Origin: Albophoma yamanashiensis
Taxonomy: Eukaryota; Ascomycota; Sordariomycetes; Hypocreales; Ophiocordycipitaceae
Direction of reading: 5' to 3'
Assembly: GCA_001600555.1 (NCBI GenBank)
Contig: BCKH01000002.1
Location: 3,203,964-3,267,963 of the forward strand
Length of the DNA: 64,000 nt
Position numbers and translations under genes: made by a program. The notes beneath the pieces are model-generated. The model was not told the origin of the DNA and ran no database searches. It saw only the letters and a program-made list of their open reading frames with translations. Shown one piece after another: positions 39,133 to 50,961 of this stretch; the stretch's first letter is position 1; each line of letters begins with the position of its first letter.

Positions 39133-42100
39133 TCAGCTCTGGCCGTTCCACAGCGCCCTGAACCTCCCCCCCTCACGCTCTAGCAGCGCCCCTGGCGCCC
39201 CCATCTCCACGATCTCGCCCCCTTCGAGCATCACCACCGCGTCAAACCCCTGGATCGTGTTCAGGCGGTGCACCACTGACACCACCGTGTGGCCCGCGAA
39301 GTCCTCTTCCAGCACCCGCACCATCAGCTCCTCCGTGTGCTGGTCCACGGCGCTCATCGCCTCGTCCAGCACCAGCACTGCGCTCGCCTCCTTGCGCGCC
39401 AGCGCCCGTGCTAGGCTCAGCAGCTGCTTCTGCCCGTGGGACAGCCCAAGGTCGTCGACGTCCGTGTCCAGTCCGCCGTGGAGGCTGATGGCGTCCCAGA
39501 GCTCGACCCGCTCCAGGCACGAGATGAGGTGCGCGTCTGAGGCGCTGGCAGAGTTGCCGCCGCCGAGTAAGAGATTCGACCGCAGGCTTCCAGGGAACAG
39601 CATCGGCTCCTGCGGCACGGCGATGAGGCGCGGCCGCAGCACGTTCTGCGGGATGTGGGAGATGTCTGTGCCGTCGAGCACGATGGCGCCCGAGTCTAGG
39701 TCGAGTAGTCGGAACAGAGTCAGCAGCAGTGACGACTTGCCGCTGCCGGTTCTCCCGCAGATGGCCACCTTCTGCCCGGGCTTGATGGTAAAGCTCATGT
39801 TGTTGAGTGCTGGCCGCGTCCCCGTGGCATACGATGCCGTGATGCTCCGTATATCGAGCCCGCCCTGGCTCGGCCACTCTGCCGGCGGTACTTCGGGGTG
39901 CACGGGCTGGACTTCGGCAGGCGTTTCATTCTCAAAGGTCCGTAGGCGCGCGATGGCACCGAGGGATGTCTCCAACGAGGTCCATGACTGGATCAGGTTT
40001 GCCATTGATGAGCTCAAGCCCAGAACGTTGGTCAACGCCAAGGCCATAGCACCGGCGCTCGTAACCGAAGGCGTCACCACACCAAACGTGACCAACAGAA
40101 TTGCCGACGCCGCGACAAAGAGGTCGAGGACCAACGTCAGCCAGCGCTGGACGCAGAACAGCAGGTAGTGCGGCTTCTGAGAGTCATCCAGCAGGCGCAG
40201 TGAGGTCTCGCGGAAGGCAGCCTCCCAGCCAAAGGCCTGGATAGTTGCCAGCCCATCAATCGTCTCAAGCAGGTGTGTGTACAGGGGTGCCGTCGCCTGC
40301 AGATCGAGATATCGTAGCTGGCGAGACGTCCGCAAGTAGAACGCTTGCAAGCCGTAGAGGAAGACGAGCATGATCGGAATTGTAGCCCCTAGATAACTGG
40401 CACCCTGCATGACCAGAAAAGTTTGACCGATGAAGCTGAGCACGCCTACGATTCGATGTTAGTACATCGGCTCCACGAGAAGAGACAAGTGACATACCTG
40501 AGGTGGTTGTGTACAAGCCAGTAGGCAACTCCCTATCGATCAAGGACATATCTTTGCTAAATCTGCCCGATAGTCAGAAGGAAGCTCAATGAGGTGATAA
40601 AGTCTCTATAATGTACCTGTTGACCAAGTCTCCGGAATCAGTGGCGACAAAAAAGGACAGTGGAGCGCTGGAAGCATGTCAGATTCGCACGCACGCTCCT
40701 GCAAGCTGCCACCTTGGATCATAGATCATACCTCATGACGGTCCGAAGCAGCGTGAAATGCAGGTTTCCAGCCGACTTTGGTATGAGTTTGACGAAATAG
40801 AACCTGAATCGTCAGATCGACCAGCCGTTAATCTTGCGAATCAAGGTGACTTACCAGACATCCACGCCAATAATGAGCAGGCACGTCACGGAGGCCATGG
40901 TGAAGATGCCAAAGTACTTGCCAGTATTGACGTTGCCGCGTTCGTTGGCCTCGGCCCAGGTCTTCAGCCACAACTCTACACGGTAGGTTAATATTCTGCC
41001 CATAGTTTGCCCATTTAACAGGATAGTGACGTACCAGGGAAAAGTGACATTCCCATGTATACAAGTCCAATAGCCAGACCGATGAAGCCATACGACCAGC
41101 CAATAGACTTGAAATAGTACCAGTACAGCGATGTGTCGCCTGATTGGCGAAGCAAATCCATTTTCTGGCCGTCGTCGGAACTGGCCTTGGTTGGGGATCC
41201 CTGCTTCGGCGCAGCTGCGGTATCGGCGGAGGACTCATCACTGGGGCTTGCCTGGTCGTGGCCCGTAAGCACGAAACGTTTAAGCTGAGCTTCGTTCTTG
41301 AGGGAGCCAAAGCTTCCTTGGTTGACAATCTGGCCGTCGTCTGAGAGAAGGACAATACGGTCATCGTCTCCGAGCAGATGCACTGAGAAATGTTAGCCAC
41401 CACCGCATCTTCACCAGCACTGTCTACTCACGGGTATGAGTCGCCAAGATGACCGTGGCGTTGAGTTTGCGAAGCAGGCCAGATGTCCCGAAGACTTCCG
41501 TCCAAACGTGACGCTGGGTAGCCCAGTCCAGGCCGCTCAGCACGTCATCGATAAACATGACAGGCTTCCGCGAATATACTGCTCGAGCCAGAGCCTAATA
41601 CGCTGTCAGAACAAGCATTCATCCGCAGGAAACTAGTACTCACAATGCGCTGTTTCTGCCCGCCGCTCAGAGACAATCCCTTGCTGCCAATCATGGTCTC
41701 GTCGCCTGTCGGCAGCTGCGTAAAGTCCTTGTCAAGGGCACACGCGCTTACGACCGTTGCGTACCAGGACTCATCCATGGGAGACTGGCCGAGGATGTTC
41801 TGCCTGACCGTCGAGTTCACCAGCCAAGTCGTCTGTGCGCAATATGCCGCTCCGCCGTCGACCGTCTTGAGATGGCCGGTGCTGTGCATCTGTCCCAAGA
41901 GGCCCCGAAGTAGAACTGTCTTCCCGGAACCGACCTTTCCCGTTACGACAGTGAGCGAGCGCGGTGGTATTTCCAAGTCTACGCCACTTAGAATCGGCTT
42001 GTCGCCGGCCTTCAGTCCGAAAGAGACGTCCTTCGCGATGATGACGGCTTGGTCCCTCGCCACAAGTGGCAATGTGCTCAACTCTGTATCGTTCTCAGTG

Positions 42101-44106
42101 GTGGAACCGCTCAAATCGACGGAGGACTTGGAAGGACCAGGCAATCTGCCATTCTTCTCCGCCTCCTCAAGAAAAGCCTGCACTCTCTCAAAGCAGCCCA
42201 AGGAGCTGAAAAATGACGGCACTGCGGAGAGCAGGTGAGCTAAGGGCTCCGTAATGAGACCCATAATGGTAACTGCCGTGAAGGTGGTTGCAATGGTCAA
42301 GCCCTGCGAAGAGCCGGCACCCGACGCAAGGATGGCGATGCCAAATGTCAAGACAGGTGCGAGTTTCGAAGGGGTGTTCGCTGAGCCCGTCAGTAATTGT
42401 ATTTCTCGGCGGCAAAGAGACACTAACCGATGACGTTCAGCCACATAATCAGCACGCGGCACTTCTTGGACATCTTAAGTTCCCGTACACGGAGGGCCTG
42501 GATCGCCTTGGTCCAAGAGTCCACGAGCCCAAGCATCTTTGTTTCCTTCATCGAGGAGATGACTCCCGATGTATCGGAGACCCGCTTCTCGATCGCCGCA
42601 GTCCATAATTTGGACGCGGGACCCATGAATTTGGACAGCCGAACCATGGCGATGGTACACACTGTTCACGTTAGCAAAGCGCTTTACCCTAACAAGGACA
42701 ATGGTGTAACTAACAGACGACAATAATGGCAGGACCGACGCAGCCTACGCCAAGCTGTCTTTGAAGAAGCCATATGGCGAGAGAAACTTCGATGACGTTG
42801 GCCCAGATTTCGTGGATGCTCTCAAACGAGCGAGAGATTTGATTGACGTCGGCTGTGATGAGTGTCAGGGCCCCCGAACCAGCCGTCGACGCCGGGTCAA
42901 GCTCAGTAGTCCGAAACAGGATTAGAGACGCAAGAGCGCCCCTCAGGATGGTGAGGAAGCGATAGACCTGGTGCTGGTAGAAGCCGGTCGCAAGCTGCAC
43001 AATGTTAGTCAAGAACGGCCAGCGGCACGCAGTAAGATGTACGCACTGCCATGCCTGTGTACAGGAGCCCAGCGGCACCAATGAGCGCGTAGCCGACACT
43101 CTTGGGATACGCATTCGCGCCCCCTTCCTTCTGCACGTAGTCAATGACGCGGGTGATGAGAAACGGTTGCGCAACCTTGAACCCCGTCAAACACAGCCGC
43201 GGGAACGCACCCAGCAGCAGGGCACCCTTTGTCGAGCGCAGCAGCGTCATAAGAAGCGCATGCTTCCCAAAGGATCTACAGCGCTGCCAGTTCTCCTGCA
43301 TGCGCAGCAAGAGTGGCTCCGAGCGCAGCTCCCGATCCGTATCGTAAAGCGTCTCTGCGGACAAGCTCGCGCGGAAGCCGCGCATCATCAGGTCGTTGAG
43401 CCACCAGAAGAGGCCTCGGCTGATGATGCCACTGGTGGCTTCCTGACCGAGGGACGCCCATCGCGCGAGGAGGATGCGCTGCTTGCCTTGAATCTCAATG
43501 GTGAAGAGGACGAGCTTGGAGACCAGCATGGCTGTGAAGACGGCGGGCACAGCACCGCCGCCCAGAAGCCATAGGGTGCGACATTGAACGGCGTCGAAGA
43601 GGATCGAGAAGAGCAAGTAGAGGGACAGGATGGTGGACGGCCTGACAGATCGGCTGTGCTCGATGTAGCTCAGCGTCGTCAGAGCCAAGGCGTCGACTAT
43701 GCCGATGCTCGAGGCGGCGATGGAGACGTCCCTCGCGGGCAAATCTCCCGTTCCCCTCGCCCAGAGAACAAGCAGCGCTAGTTGCAGTGCACCGAAGACG
43801 GCGCATGCAGCCTGCATATTCTCATCAGCCATGTGAACCAAGACGCATAACCTATAACGGTGAACGAACCAATTTCACGAGAGCCAGCGTGCTCGGAAAC
43901 ACCTTGCGGCTCTGGCCCAGCAGCTGGAACAGGCGCAGCGGCACGGCCAGCAGCAGCACGCAAGACGGGCCGATGGCGAGGATGGACTGCTCGAACAAGA
44001 GAGTGAAGTCAAAGCGTCCGGCGCCGCAGGCGTACGCGGAGGGGCCGAAGGAGCCATCGCAGCCCTCGACGGCGGCAGAGCTGCGGTTCTGAAACGAGTA
44101 GTCCAT
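39133..44106 (-). CDS. ABCC-type (MRP-like) full-size ABC transporter
   Basis: Twelve exons on the minus strand, 3' ends to 5' ends: 43870-44106, 43047-43811, 42715-42994, 42428-42661, 41644-42380, 41432-41594, 41035-41382, 40855-40975, 40732-40803, 40617-40667, 40498-40562, 39133-40445. Introns are 47-64 nt and the frame is continuous; 1461 residues. Layout is TMD0-TMD1-NBD1-TMD2-NBD2. NBD1 has Walker A GKVGSGKT (about 649), signature LSGGQ (about 742) and Walker B MFIDDVLSGLD, with Asp at the catalytic-Glu position as usual for ABCC NBD1. NBD2 has GRTGSGKSS (about 1258), variant signature LSHGQ (about 1359) and LVLDEAMSAVD. Function by family: ATP-driven export of organic anions, conjugates or metabolites across plasma or vacuolar membrane. 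Substrate unknown. The nearby RTA1 gene and Zn2Cys6 regulator hint at a detoxification context. Confidence 0.93.
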
Positions 44107-45178
44107 GGCGACGTCGTGCTCTCCAATTGACAAGAATCGCCAAGTCAGGGCCCGCAACGTGGCCTGTCATCCAGGAGAACGAGCCAACATGTGAACGGGA
44201 CTGCGCCGCTTAAATACTATCGCGGGCTATTATAGCAGACGTCGACGAGTTGAGCCTTGAGGGTCTCGGGGCTGCGGACTATGCCCAACCAGGCAGCTGC
44301 TTAGCCGGTGAGGCTCGAATCAGCTAGGGGCGCGTGTCGTGATATTGGTGAGATTCGGGTGGGATGCCGTTGGCTGCTGCCCCAGCCTGCGTCCTTGCCG
44401 ATTGCGCATGCACTCGCTGGTCCGTGGGGGAGACGGGAAGTGTAGCCGCGCACCCGCTGGCAAGCCGCGTTGGCATTGCGCGTTCGTTCAACTAACACGG
44501 ACGGGCGACGTACTCAGCAAGCCATGAAGTTGGAGGCTGAGGTGGGGAAGCCGTGCTCCTGTGCCGCGTGCGGCGAAACCGTAATTAAGGCACCCGTCGA
44601 AGGATTCCAGGGGCCCTCTTCCACTCCGTCTTCGTAACCCCGCCACTGGCGTCCAGCCCAAGCGTGCTGCTAACCCTCGAACTCGGTAATGCCTCCTGCC
44701 AGGCGGCTCGGCCCAAGGTATCGCGTCCGACGCCACCGGCGGGAGACCAGTAACGAAGTCTACGGCGATAATGTGGAAGGTAATTGCGGATGGGCACATT
44801 TGGGAGGCCAATACGATGCTTCCCCAAGGGAGACGAAAAGTAATAATTGACTGCCTGTCAACCCGTGCTTCACGAACTACAAGTGTCGTGTATTCAAGAA
44901 TCCCGTATTCTGCAAAACTATAACTACATGCGCGTGCCAAATCCAGTTTAGGACGCGAGGAAAAGTCCATCATGTCTAACTATGTTGTCCTCGTAACACC
45001 CTCTCATTGTATAACCAAGTACACACCTCCCTTGTCCTTGTTCGACAGCGGTAGGAAACACGTCTTGCCAGAGGCATTCGTCGTCTGCTACGTTGTGTCT
45101 TCGATACGGGCTCGGAAAATTCGATAGCACGCTCACCCGAGGAGCCCTTCTCTCGCTCGCCGTCTTGCCTGTGTAGAC
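44107..45178. other. Intergenic, 1.1 kb, ABC transporter promoter
   Basis: Upstream of the ABCC start and downstream of the RTA1 gene. It carries a broken copy of the dispersed fragment also found at 50508-50594. No intact gene. Confidence 0.6.
44594..44687 (-). repeat. Degenerate gene fragment, copy of 50508-50594
   Basis: About 90% identical by eye over some 90 bases to 50508-50594, same orientation, with several small indels. On the minus strand it reads RLGWTPVAG..., but an extra base (GGGGTTACG against GGGGTATG) breaks the frame just after VAG. It lies about 490 bp upstream of the ABCC start codon. Confidence 0.72.
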
Positions 45179-46365
45179 TCAACGCAGCGGCTGACTCTCG
45201 AGAGATTGTAATGCAAGAGGCTCGAACGCTGCTGATCTGCCGCTCCACCATCTGATTTTGGATGACGGAAAGCTGCTCTCTGGTCCCTTGAGGACCATGC
45301 CCGGATGCACAATGTTCAACGAAGCAATCGCGAGAAGCATGGGCAGTGCATCAAGGTACAGCTGATACGCCTCGTGGCGAAGGATTTCATTGGAAGACGA
45401 AACGCCTTGGCTGAATTCGATCAAGCGGAATATGATTCGCTCCTGGAGATGCTTTAGCCGTACCGTTCGTCCACTGGTTGAGCACCTGGGCGAGGAAGAC
45501 GAACGATGATGAGCACAAGGACCAGGTAGATTACCCAAACGACTGTGCCAGTCCAGAAGTCACGGCTCTTCATGTTGCCGACCCGTCTGTTTCGCAGCAT
45601 ATCTCGGTGGAAGCAGATAGTGACGGTAAGGAAGACCAGCACAAAGACTAGTTGGATGCCCACGCCGACCATATAGATGTTGCGGCCGGTCTTTGCGGTG
45701 TCTTTGTCGTCCTGATTGGCCATCATGGCGCCACCGGCAGCTTGGACGATGAAGCAGATCACATCCGCCGTGACGAAGCCCTTGGCGAGCCAGCGAGCTG
45801 GGACCCCAGCTGCCTTCTGCTGCGGATGGAGGAGGTAGATGAGGCGCGCAACGACCATGTACGCAAACGCATTGATCCCTGAGCAAGTCAGCAAGCCCCG
45901 AGGGCAAGTGAAAGACGATGAGAGAATGCGGGACGTACACAACGGGGCGAGAAGAAACAGCAGCGTAGACAGAGTAACGTAGAGCGCCTCTTGCTGGTCC
46001 TTGGCACCCAAGGCGCGCAAGACGAAGCAAGCGCATTCCCAGAGGGCACCCATTATGATGACCCAGCAGAAGCGCTGAACGCGGTCAGCGATTCCGCATG
46101 GAACAAGTTGAGTGGCCAGGGACGGACGAGGTACTTTTTTGAGTATGATGGCTTGGGCCAAGTGGGCGGCAGTGGCGAGCCCAAAGGCAACAGCAAACGC
46201 AACGTTGTCTTCCCACCGCGGGTAGAAGCCATAGTTGGCGTTGCAAGAGTCAGGTGGGACATAGCCGTTCTCGTCTGGGATCGCTGTTGTACATGTAGGG
46301 CTCGCGGTTAGAGATGTCGTCGACGCCAGGAGCGGCACTGTCGACGTGCCAGGGAGCGCGACCAT
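45179..46365 (-). CDS. RTA1-family seven-span membrane protein
   Basis: Three exons: 45939-46365, 45505-45878 and 45179-45441; introns 60 and 62-63 nt; 354 residues. The first join creates LLAPLWINAFAYMVVARLIY, a signature of the RTA1/RSB1 family. The second joins VLVLIIERIIFRLIEFSQG to ...NEILRHEAYQLYLDALPMLL and NIVHPGMVLKG, again standard for the family (E-x-x-Q/S-G, HE..YxxDxxPM, HPG). Seven hydrophobic spans run from about residue 50 to 300; the extracellular N-terminus has YGFYPRWEDNVAFAVAF. Relatives in yeast (Rta1, Rsb1) handle sphingoid bases or give resistance to sterol-type drugs. Substrate here is unknown. It lies upstream of the ABCC gene on the same strand and divergent from a Zn2Cys6 gene. 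Confidence 0.9.
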
Positions 46366-46997
46366 GGTGATAACTTATAAGGCTGGCTGGTTTCTGCTCT
46401 CGCCGAATGCCTGGATATGCAAAGAAATCGTGTAGTCCTCCAACTCCCTGTGCCTCGGCGGCCGTCTTATAAGCTGCCAGGCGTCGCGCCGAGGCGACGA
46501 TTGCGCGGCCGTGGCGCGCATTGGAAGCATTGCCGCTCGCTTTTCTGCTGCGATGTTGACGTTTGAAGAGAGCCAGTGTCGCTTTCCAACCCCGAAAACG
46601 ACGGTTCGTTGCGCTTGTGGCGATGCGGCGCTCAGGGGGTCGATTTAAAGACTGGGGATGTGATGGTGCGGCTGAGTGTTGCCAGTGGCTCGGTTCCAGA
46701 AGCCCGCGGATTGGTCGTGTCGTCGTTTTCGTCGCTTTCGCTGGGCTGGAGCGAGTCACAGAACGACACCGTTTGGGGCGCAGGCATTGCGTACTACATT
46801 ATGCTTATGCTGGGATGGGGACGCGCTTGACTGCCTTATTCTTGTCGGCTCACCACCACTATTTTGGGAACGTGGACCTCGACTTCGGCACTTCTGGTCT
46901 TCTACATACCTTGCCCACTCGCCCGGACATTGTGCTCCATCAGCCCTACCATCTCCCGCCATCTTCCCTCTCACACCAATCTGCTTCTGCCGGGACA
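46366..46997. promoter_or_regulatory. Divergent promoter region, RTA1 gene / Zn2Cys6 gene
   Basis: 632 bp between the two start codons, the only control region for both. No exact CGG-N-CCG palindrome was noted by eye. Frames crossing it are shadows of the flanking exons. Confidence 0.5.
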
Positions 46998-48457
46998 ATG
47001 GCAGTCGACGACACCCCGGACAGCCACGCCAGCCCAGCCACGGGCAGCACCGTCGAGAGCCTCAATACGCCGAGCTCCTCGGATGGGACGACAAGTGCCC
47101 ATGGACACACGCCTGCGTCTCACCATGGTGACCATGATGACGGGGAAGCGACGACGCCCGACGCCGATGAGCAGCCCAAAACGATCCGACGCAGGCCAGT
47201 TCCCGGAAAGGGCTTTCGCAAGTCGAGAAGCGGGTGCTTCAACTGCAAGCGCCGCAGGGTCAAATGCTGCGAGACGCGCCCGGGCTGCCAGAGCTGTCGC
47301 CGGATGAGACTCGACTGCGTCTATCCCGCCGGCACGATCCCGCTGCGGCCACTTCGAAGCAGGTCACCATGCAAGCCGAGCCAACCAAGCGTGAACCTGG
47401 ACCATCTGCGCTTCTTTCGACATTTCCTCGTCGAGGCGCATCCTCCACATCCACATGGCTTCTCGGCCGTGTGGCAGGACGTAGCAGCTCTGTCTCACGA
47501 TGTGCGCCACTCCAGGTTTGCCCAAGGTTGTTTGTTCGTTCAGGGGCATGGGCGTGGCTGACTTGAACAGTATGATTTCCTCGCCCACGCCTTGCTCGCT
47601 CTGGGGGCTCAGCATCTCACCCTCTTCACTCCCTCCGACTACTCTGTCGAGGCGCTCGACCTGCGCGTCTCTGCTCTGCAGGGCCTCAACGCCGCCTTCT
47701 CCCGCCCCTGCCTCACCGCCGCAGATGGCGACGCACGCTGTGCCGCAGCAATCGCCCTGACCTGGCAATCTACGTACATGAGCGCTCCCGGCTCTCTGCA
47801 CGAGTTCCTCGTCACCATGCGAGGATGGATGGTTGTAGCCACGACCATGACACCCCAGCCGGACAAGTCATTATTCCGCTACTTTACCCGTGAGGCGTAT
47901 GTCGGCGGCATGAAGCGGCACGTTTGTGGCAATTCGACAGATATGGGGGGAGCCACGCAAGACCCAGCCAAAGACGGCGGCGTCATTGATGGATTCCTCG
48001 CTTCGCTCCAATACTTGCGGCCACTTTGTAAGCATCGGACAGAGAGGAGATACCTGTCTGTGCTTGAAAAGCTGGGCCGCTTAGCCCGCACGTCCCCCCT
48101 GGACGGTACGCCTTGCTTCCATTCCCTCTGACGCGAATACTTGGATTCCCGTGCTGACACTTTCGTGAAGCACTACTCCAGATGGCACCTTGCTGGGGTC
48201 TTACGAACAAAATGACCGAAGACGAGTTTACCGACTTTGCCGACCCGACCAACCACGCGGCTCAGGTTCTCCTAGCCCACTTTCTCATGCTCGACCGCGC
48301 CTTGGGGATGCACTTTCTGGGCACTACCGGCACCAGCCAATTTACCCTTTGCAAACAAGTCGCCAGAGCCTGGATCGTCAACATGGCGTCGAGTCTACCC
48401 GTGGGCTATGAAAAATACATGATGTGGCCACTCGGCCTGGCACGCGGCCACGTCTAG
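46998..48457 (+). CDS. Zn2Cys6 transcription factor, UPC2-like layout
   Basis: Exons 46998-47501, 47571-48105 and 48171-48457; introns 69 and 65 nt; 441 residues. The cluster CFNCKRRRVKCCETRPGCQSCRRMRLDC (about 80-107) is preceded by KGFRKSRSG. The layout (N-terminal disordered region, KSRSGC cluster, VNLDHLRFFRHFLVEA block, then FLAHALLALGAQHLTLF) is that of the UPC2/sterol-type regulators, where the C-terminal part forms a ligand-sensing domain. The first intron donor (GTGCGC at 47502) was chosen because only it keeps the frame; a more canonical GTTTGC 12 nt downstream does not. A nuclear regulator. Its divergence from the RTA1 gene suggests it may control it and the ABCC gene; that is inference. 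Confidence 0.85.
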
Positions 48458-48916
48458 CTCAGAGTCCAAGGTAGCCTGCCCCGCCGCAATTGATATCCTT
48501 TGCTTTGAGTCCTGTGATGGATAACTTGTCGTCGCCTCTGTGTAACTTCGTTCGCTCATGGAATGTGGCAGTGCCACCACCACTTTGATTTTCCTGGTCC
48601 GCACGAAGACACTGTTTGAAGAGCTGACCACGGGGCATGACGGGCATCCCAAGCACGACGGCCATCGCAGCGTGAGCCATTCCCAGGGACCCAAGCGTCG
48701 ATCGGCAGGAGGGGGACGTCGAACTCCGGCGTCGGTGGTCGAGGGACAGATTAGTCGGACTAGCAGCCCCAGATCTCATTGCCCAGAGCTAGATTAACAC
48801 GCCAGAACGGATGGTAGAGAGGGATGCTGCAGACCGGATGGTGGGCAATGAGTCCGTCGGGTAGTTCCACATCGCCGTATTAGTTGCCACGGTATCGATT
48901 GTAACCGTGCAGCGGC
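48458..48916. other. Intergenic, 0.46 kb
   Basis: 3' flank of the Zn2Cys6 gene facing the end of the decayed minus-strand gene. Nothing recognisable. Confidence 0.6.
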
Positions 48917-49354
48917 TTAAGTTAACGTCGGTAACGGGGTTAAAGGCTCTGCCTTTACTTCCACATAGCCGAATAGCATAGCAATGCCGTGGTCCGGGCC
49001 TTTGCAGAGAGACGCCTTGAGCATGTTGCCGACCCATGGAACAATCGACAAGCCCCATCGATCCAGGATGGAAAATGCGATGTCGTCCCGAACGGTTTCC
49101 CAAGAGGCGCCAGGTTGCTTCTCCTCAAATTCTCGCTTAATGTCCTGGATTTTGCTGCTGTAGTGTGTTGCCATCCAGTAAACGAGGCGAAATTCGTCCA
49201 AGTCCTTCTCGCCAGGTCCGGCTTGCTCGGCATGCTTGTTACACGACTTACGCATAGTATAGAGCATGTTGTTAGCGTTAGAATTCAGGGTGCCCCAATC
49301 CCACCCAATCGCCTCGGCTTGGGGTCTTGAGAGGATGTGGTACGGGAAGAAGAC

Positions 49355-49386
49355 GGGAAGTTGGCCTCTCGGGAAGTTGGCCTCTC
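49355..49386. repeat. Exact 16-bp tandem duplication, frame-breaking
   Basis: GGGAAGTTGGCCTCTC occurs twice in direct succession (49355-49370, 49371-49386). The extra 16 bp shifts the minus-strand frame of the decayed gene; with one copy, the SPKRGQLP frame runs straight into VFFPYHILSRPQ. Confidence 0.9.
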
Positions 49387-49427
49387 TTTGGCGACGGGAT
49401 AGTTAGGTAATACTCGAACTCCTGTCG

Positions 49428-49448
49428 CGAAAGGCGAAAGGCGAAAGG
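49428..49448. repeat. 7-bp unit CGAAAGG x3, frame-breaking
   Basis: Three perfect copies at 49428-49434, 49435-49441 and 49442-49448. With a single copy, the minus frame reads GAKYGLS directly into RQEFEYYLTIPSPK; the two extra copies (14 bp) break it. Confidence 0.9.
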
Positions 49449-50507
49449 CCATATTTTGCCCCGATATCCAGCAGTGTTGAGTGCAGGTCCTCCCAACGCT
49501 GTCTCTCACGGGATGTAATTGCCTGTAACCTGCGACGTTTCACCACGGAGAAAAGCACTGTATGACCTGTGACTGAAATGCCTCGTCAATCTCCAGGTTC
49601 CTGGTTCCCGTCCGTAATACTTCAAGGGCCTCTTGCTGTTCTTGCGGCGTCCATTGGGCCCAAAGCTCGCTCTGCTTCTTATGCGACCCAGTGGAGGTGA
49701 AGATGTGGGACATAGTGGCCGTGTTGCACAAGGCATTATGGCACCCGGCCATGCATGCTTTCCGACTCTGAGGATCCGGCTCGTCTCTTGCCCTGATGCA
49801 TGCTGCTATGATAGGGAGCGCGGTCGCAGGGCTCTGCCGCTTGAGCTTGTTGATGGCTGCTAGAATCAAGCAGACATTTGGGGCAGCGTGGTAGGCGACG
49901 TTTCCCTCGGAGAGGACGAAAGGGTAATTATATGGCCTCGATAGATATGGATCTTGGCCCTGGCGACCATGATAGTTATAGCCCCGTATAGTCGCAGTAT
50001 CGTTTAATGGTACCGTCTTCGCGTTCAATAAATGCACCGCTCAATTCGGCCGAAAGAACGTTTGTCACAGCGGTGATAGCGTCGGTATTATTGAGCTGGC
50101 TATCCGTTTTGACCATATTTTTCTTCAGGCAATAATTATTCTTCTCGGTCGCGATAGACCGTGGGGCAGTAAGAATGACTTGGGTGTGTGCCTGTCGAGG
50201 TTGCGGGCCGCAACGGAGAAGTCCATTATCGTCCTTGAAGACTGGGAACTTTTTAACGCTTCGTCTTGTCTTGACTTTCGCGACTGGGGAGGTATTGTCG
50301 CAGTCGAGACCCAGGAGATCTAGGAGCTCCTCGTTAAGGTCGTCCTCGCCGTCCGAATCGACGTCGGAAAACTCGACGGGGGCCAGGCAGGGCTTTGTCG
50401 GAAGCGCTGCTCGTCGAGACGACCGGCGCCGGTTGCTGGGTCGAGCCGGGCGACGTCCTCCCTGACTGGGCGCCGCATTCGGCGAGCGTTGGCGCAACTG
50501 TCATGCC

Positions 50508-50594
50508 CCGTCGAAGGATTCCAGGACCCTCTTCCCCTCCGTCTTCATACCCCGCCACTGGCGTCCAGCCAAAGCGTGCTGCAATCGAACTCGT
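50508..50594 (-). repeat. Fragment shared with 44594-44687
   Basis: Part of the decayed gene that is repeated, with about 90% identity by eye, in the ABCC promoter 5.9 kb away. Here the RFGWTPVAGYEDG frame is still open. Confidence 0.72.
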
Positions 50595-50961
50595 GCTCTC
50601 AGCTTCGGTGAGCACTTGGCCTGTTTTGAGTTGATTGATAAGAGCCGATTGAAACGCTGCAAGGCTGGGCTGGTCCCGGTCCCGTGCAACGTGGCATACT
50701 TCTCTTTGGCCTGCCGACAGGGAGGGAAGCCAGGTGGATCGTTTCGGGGCTTCTCGCGTGCTCCATCCGTCATGAGCAGCGAAGGGCTCTCGACACCTTG
50801 GCACAGGCTTCTGCATGCAACGCCAACGAACACAGCTCACCTACTCCGCAATGTGTGATTTGTCTATTGCTGACAGCGGACGTGCTCAATTCGATCTCCT
50901 CAACTCTACCATACTCGTCAGCCTCTGTCCCGTCCGTGCCGCATAGGGTACAGCTGCGGTC

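Larger units (their letters stand above)
48917..50833 (-). pseudogene. Decayed lineage-specific gene, unknown product
   Basis: Minus-strand coding-like sequence that changes frame several times without GT-AG borders. Upstream part 50334-50833 (SIAARFGWTPVAGYEDGGEE). A second frame 49976-50497 with an acidic block (EFSDVDSDGEDDLNEELLDL). A third, 49540-50037 (RGYNYHGRQGQDPYLSRPYN; Cys-rich CMAGCHNALC; KKQSELWAQWTPQEQQEAL). A last block continues through FPYHILSRPQAEAIGWDWGT to EPLTPLPTLT near 48917. Two of the frame changes coincide with short tandem duplications (49428-49448 and 49355-49386). No known domain is recognised. An expressed multi-exon gene cannot be fully excluded, but frames overlap at the joins rather than being split by introns. 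The 5' limit is approximate. Confidence 0.55.

Noticed and set aside
47513..47570. Donor GTTTGC in the UPC2-like gene's first intron
   Set aside because: Using it puts the following exon out of frame; GTGCGC at 47502 restores the conserved FLAHALLALGAQHL segment.
48917..50833. Interpretation as a live multi-exon gene
   Set aside because: The frames overlap each other at the breaks and lack GT...AG borders there; perfect tandem duplications explain two breaks better than introns.
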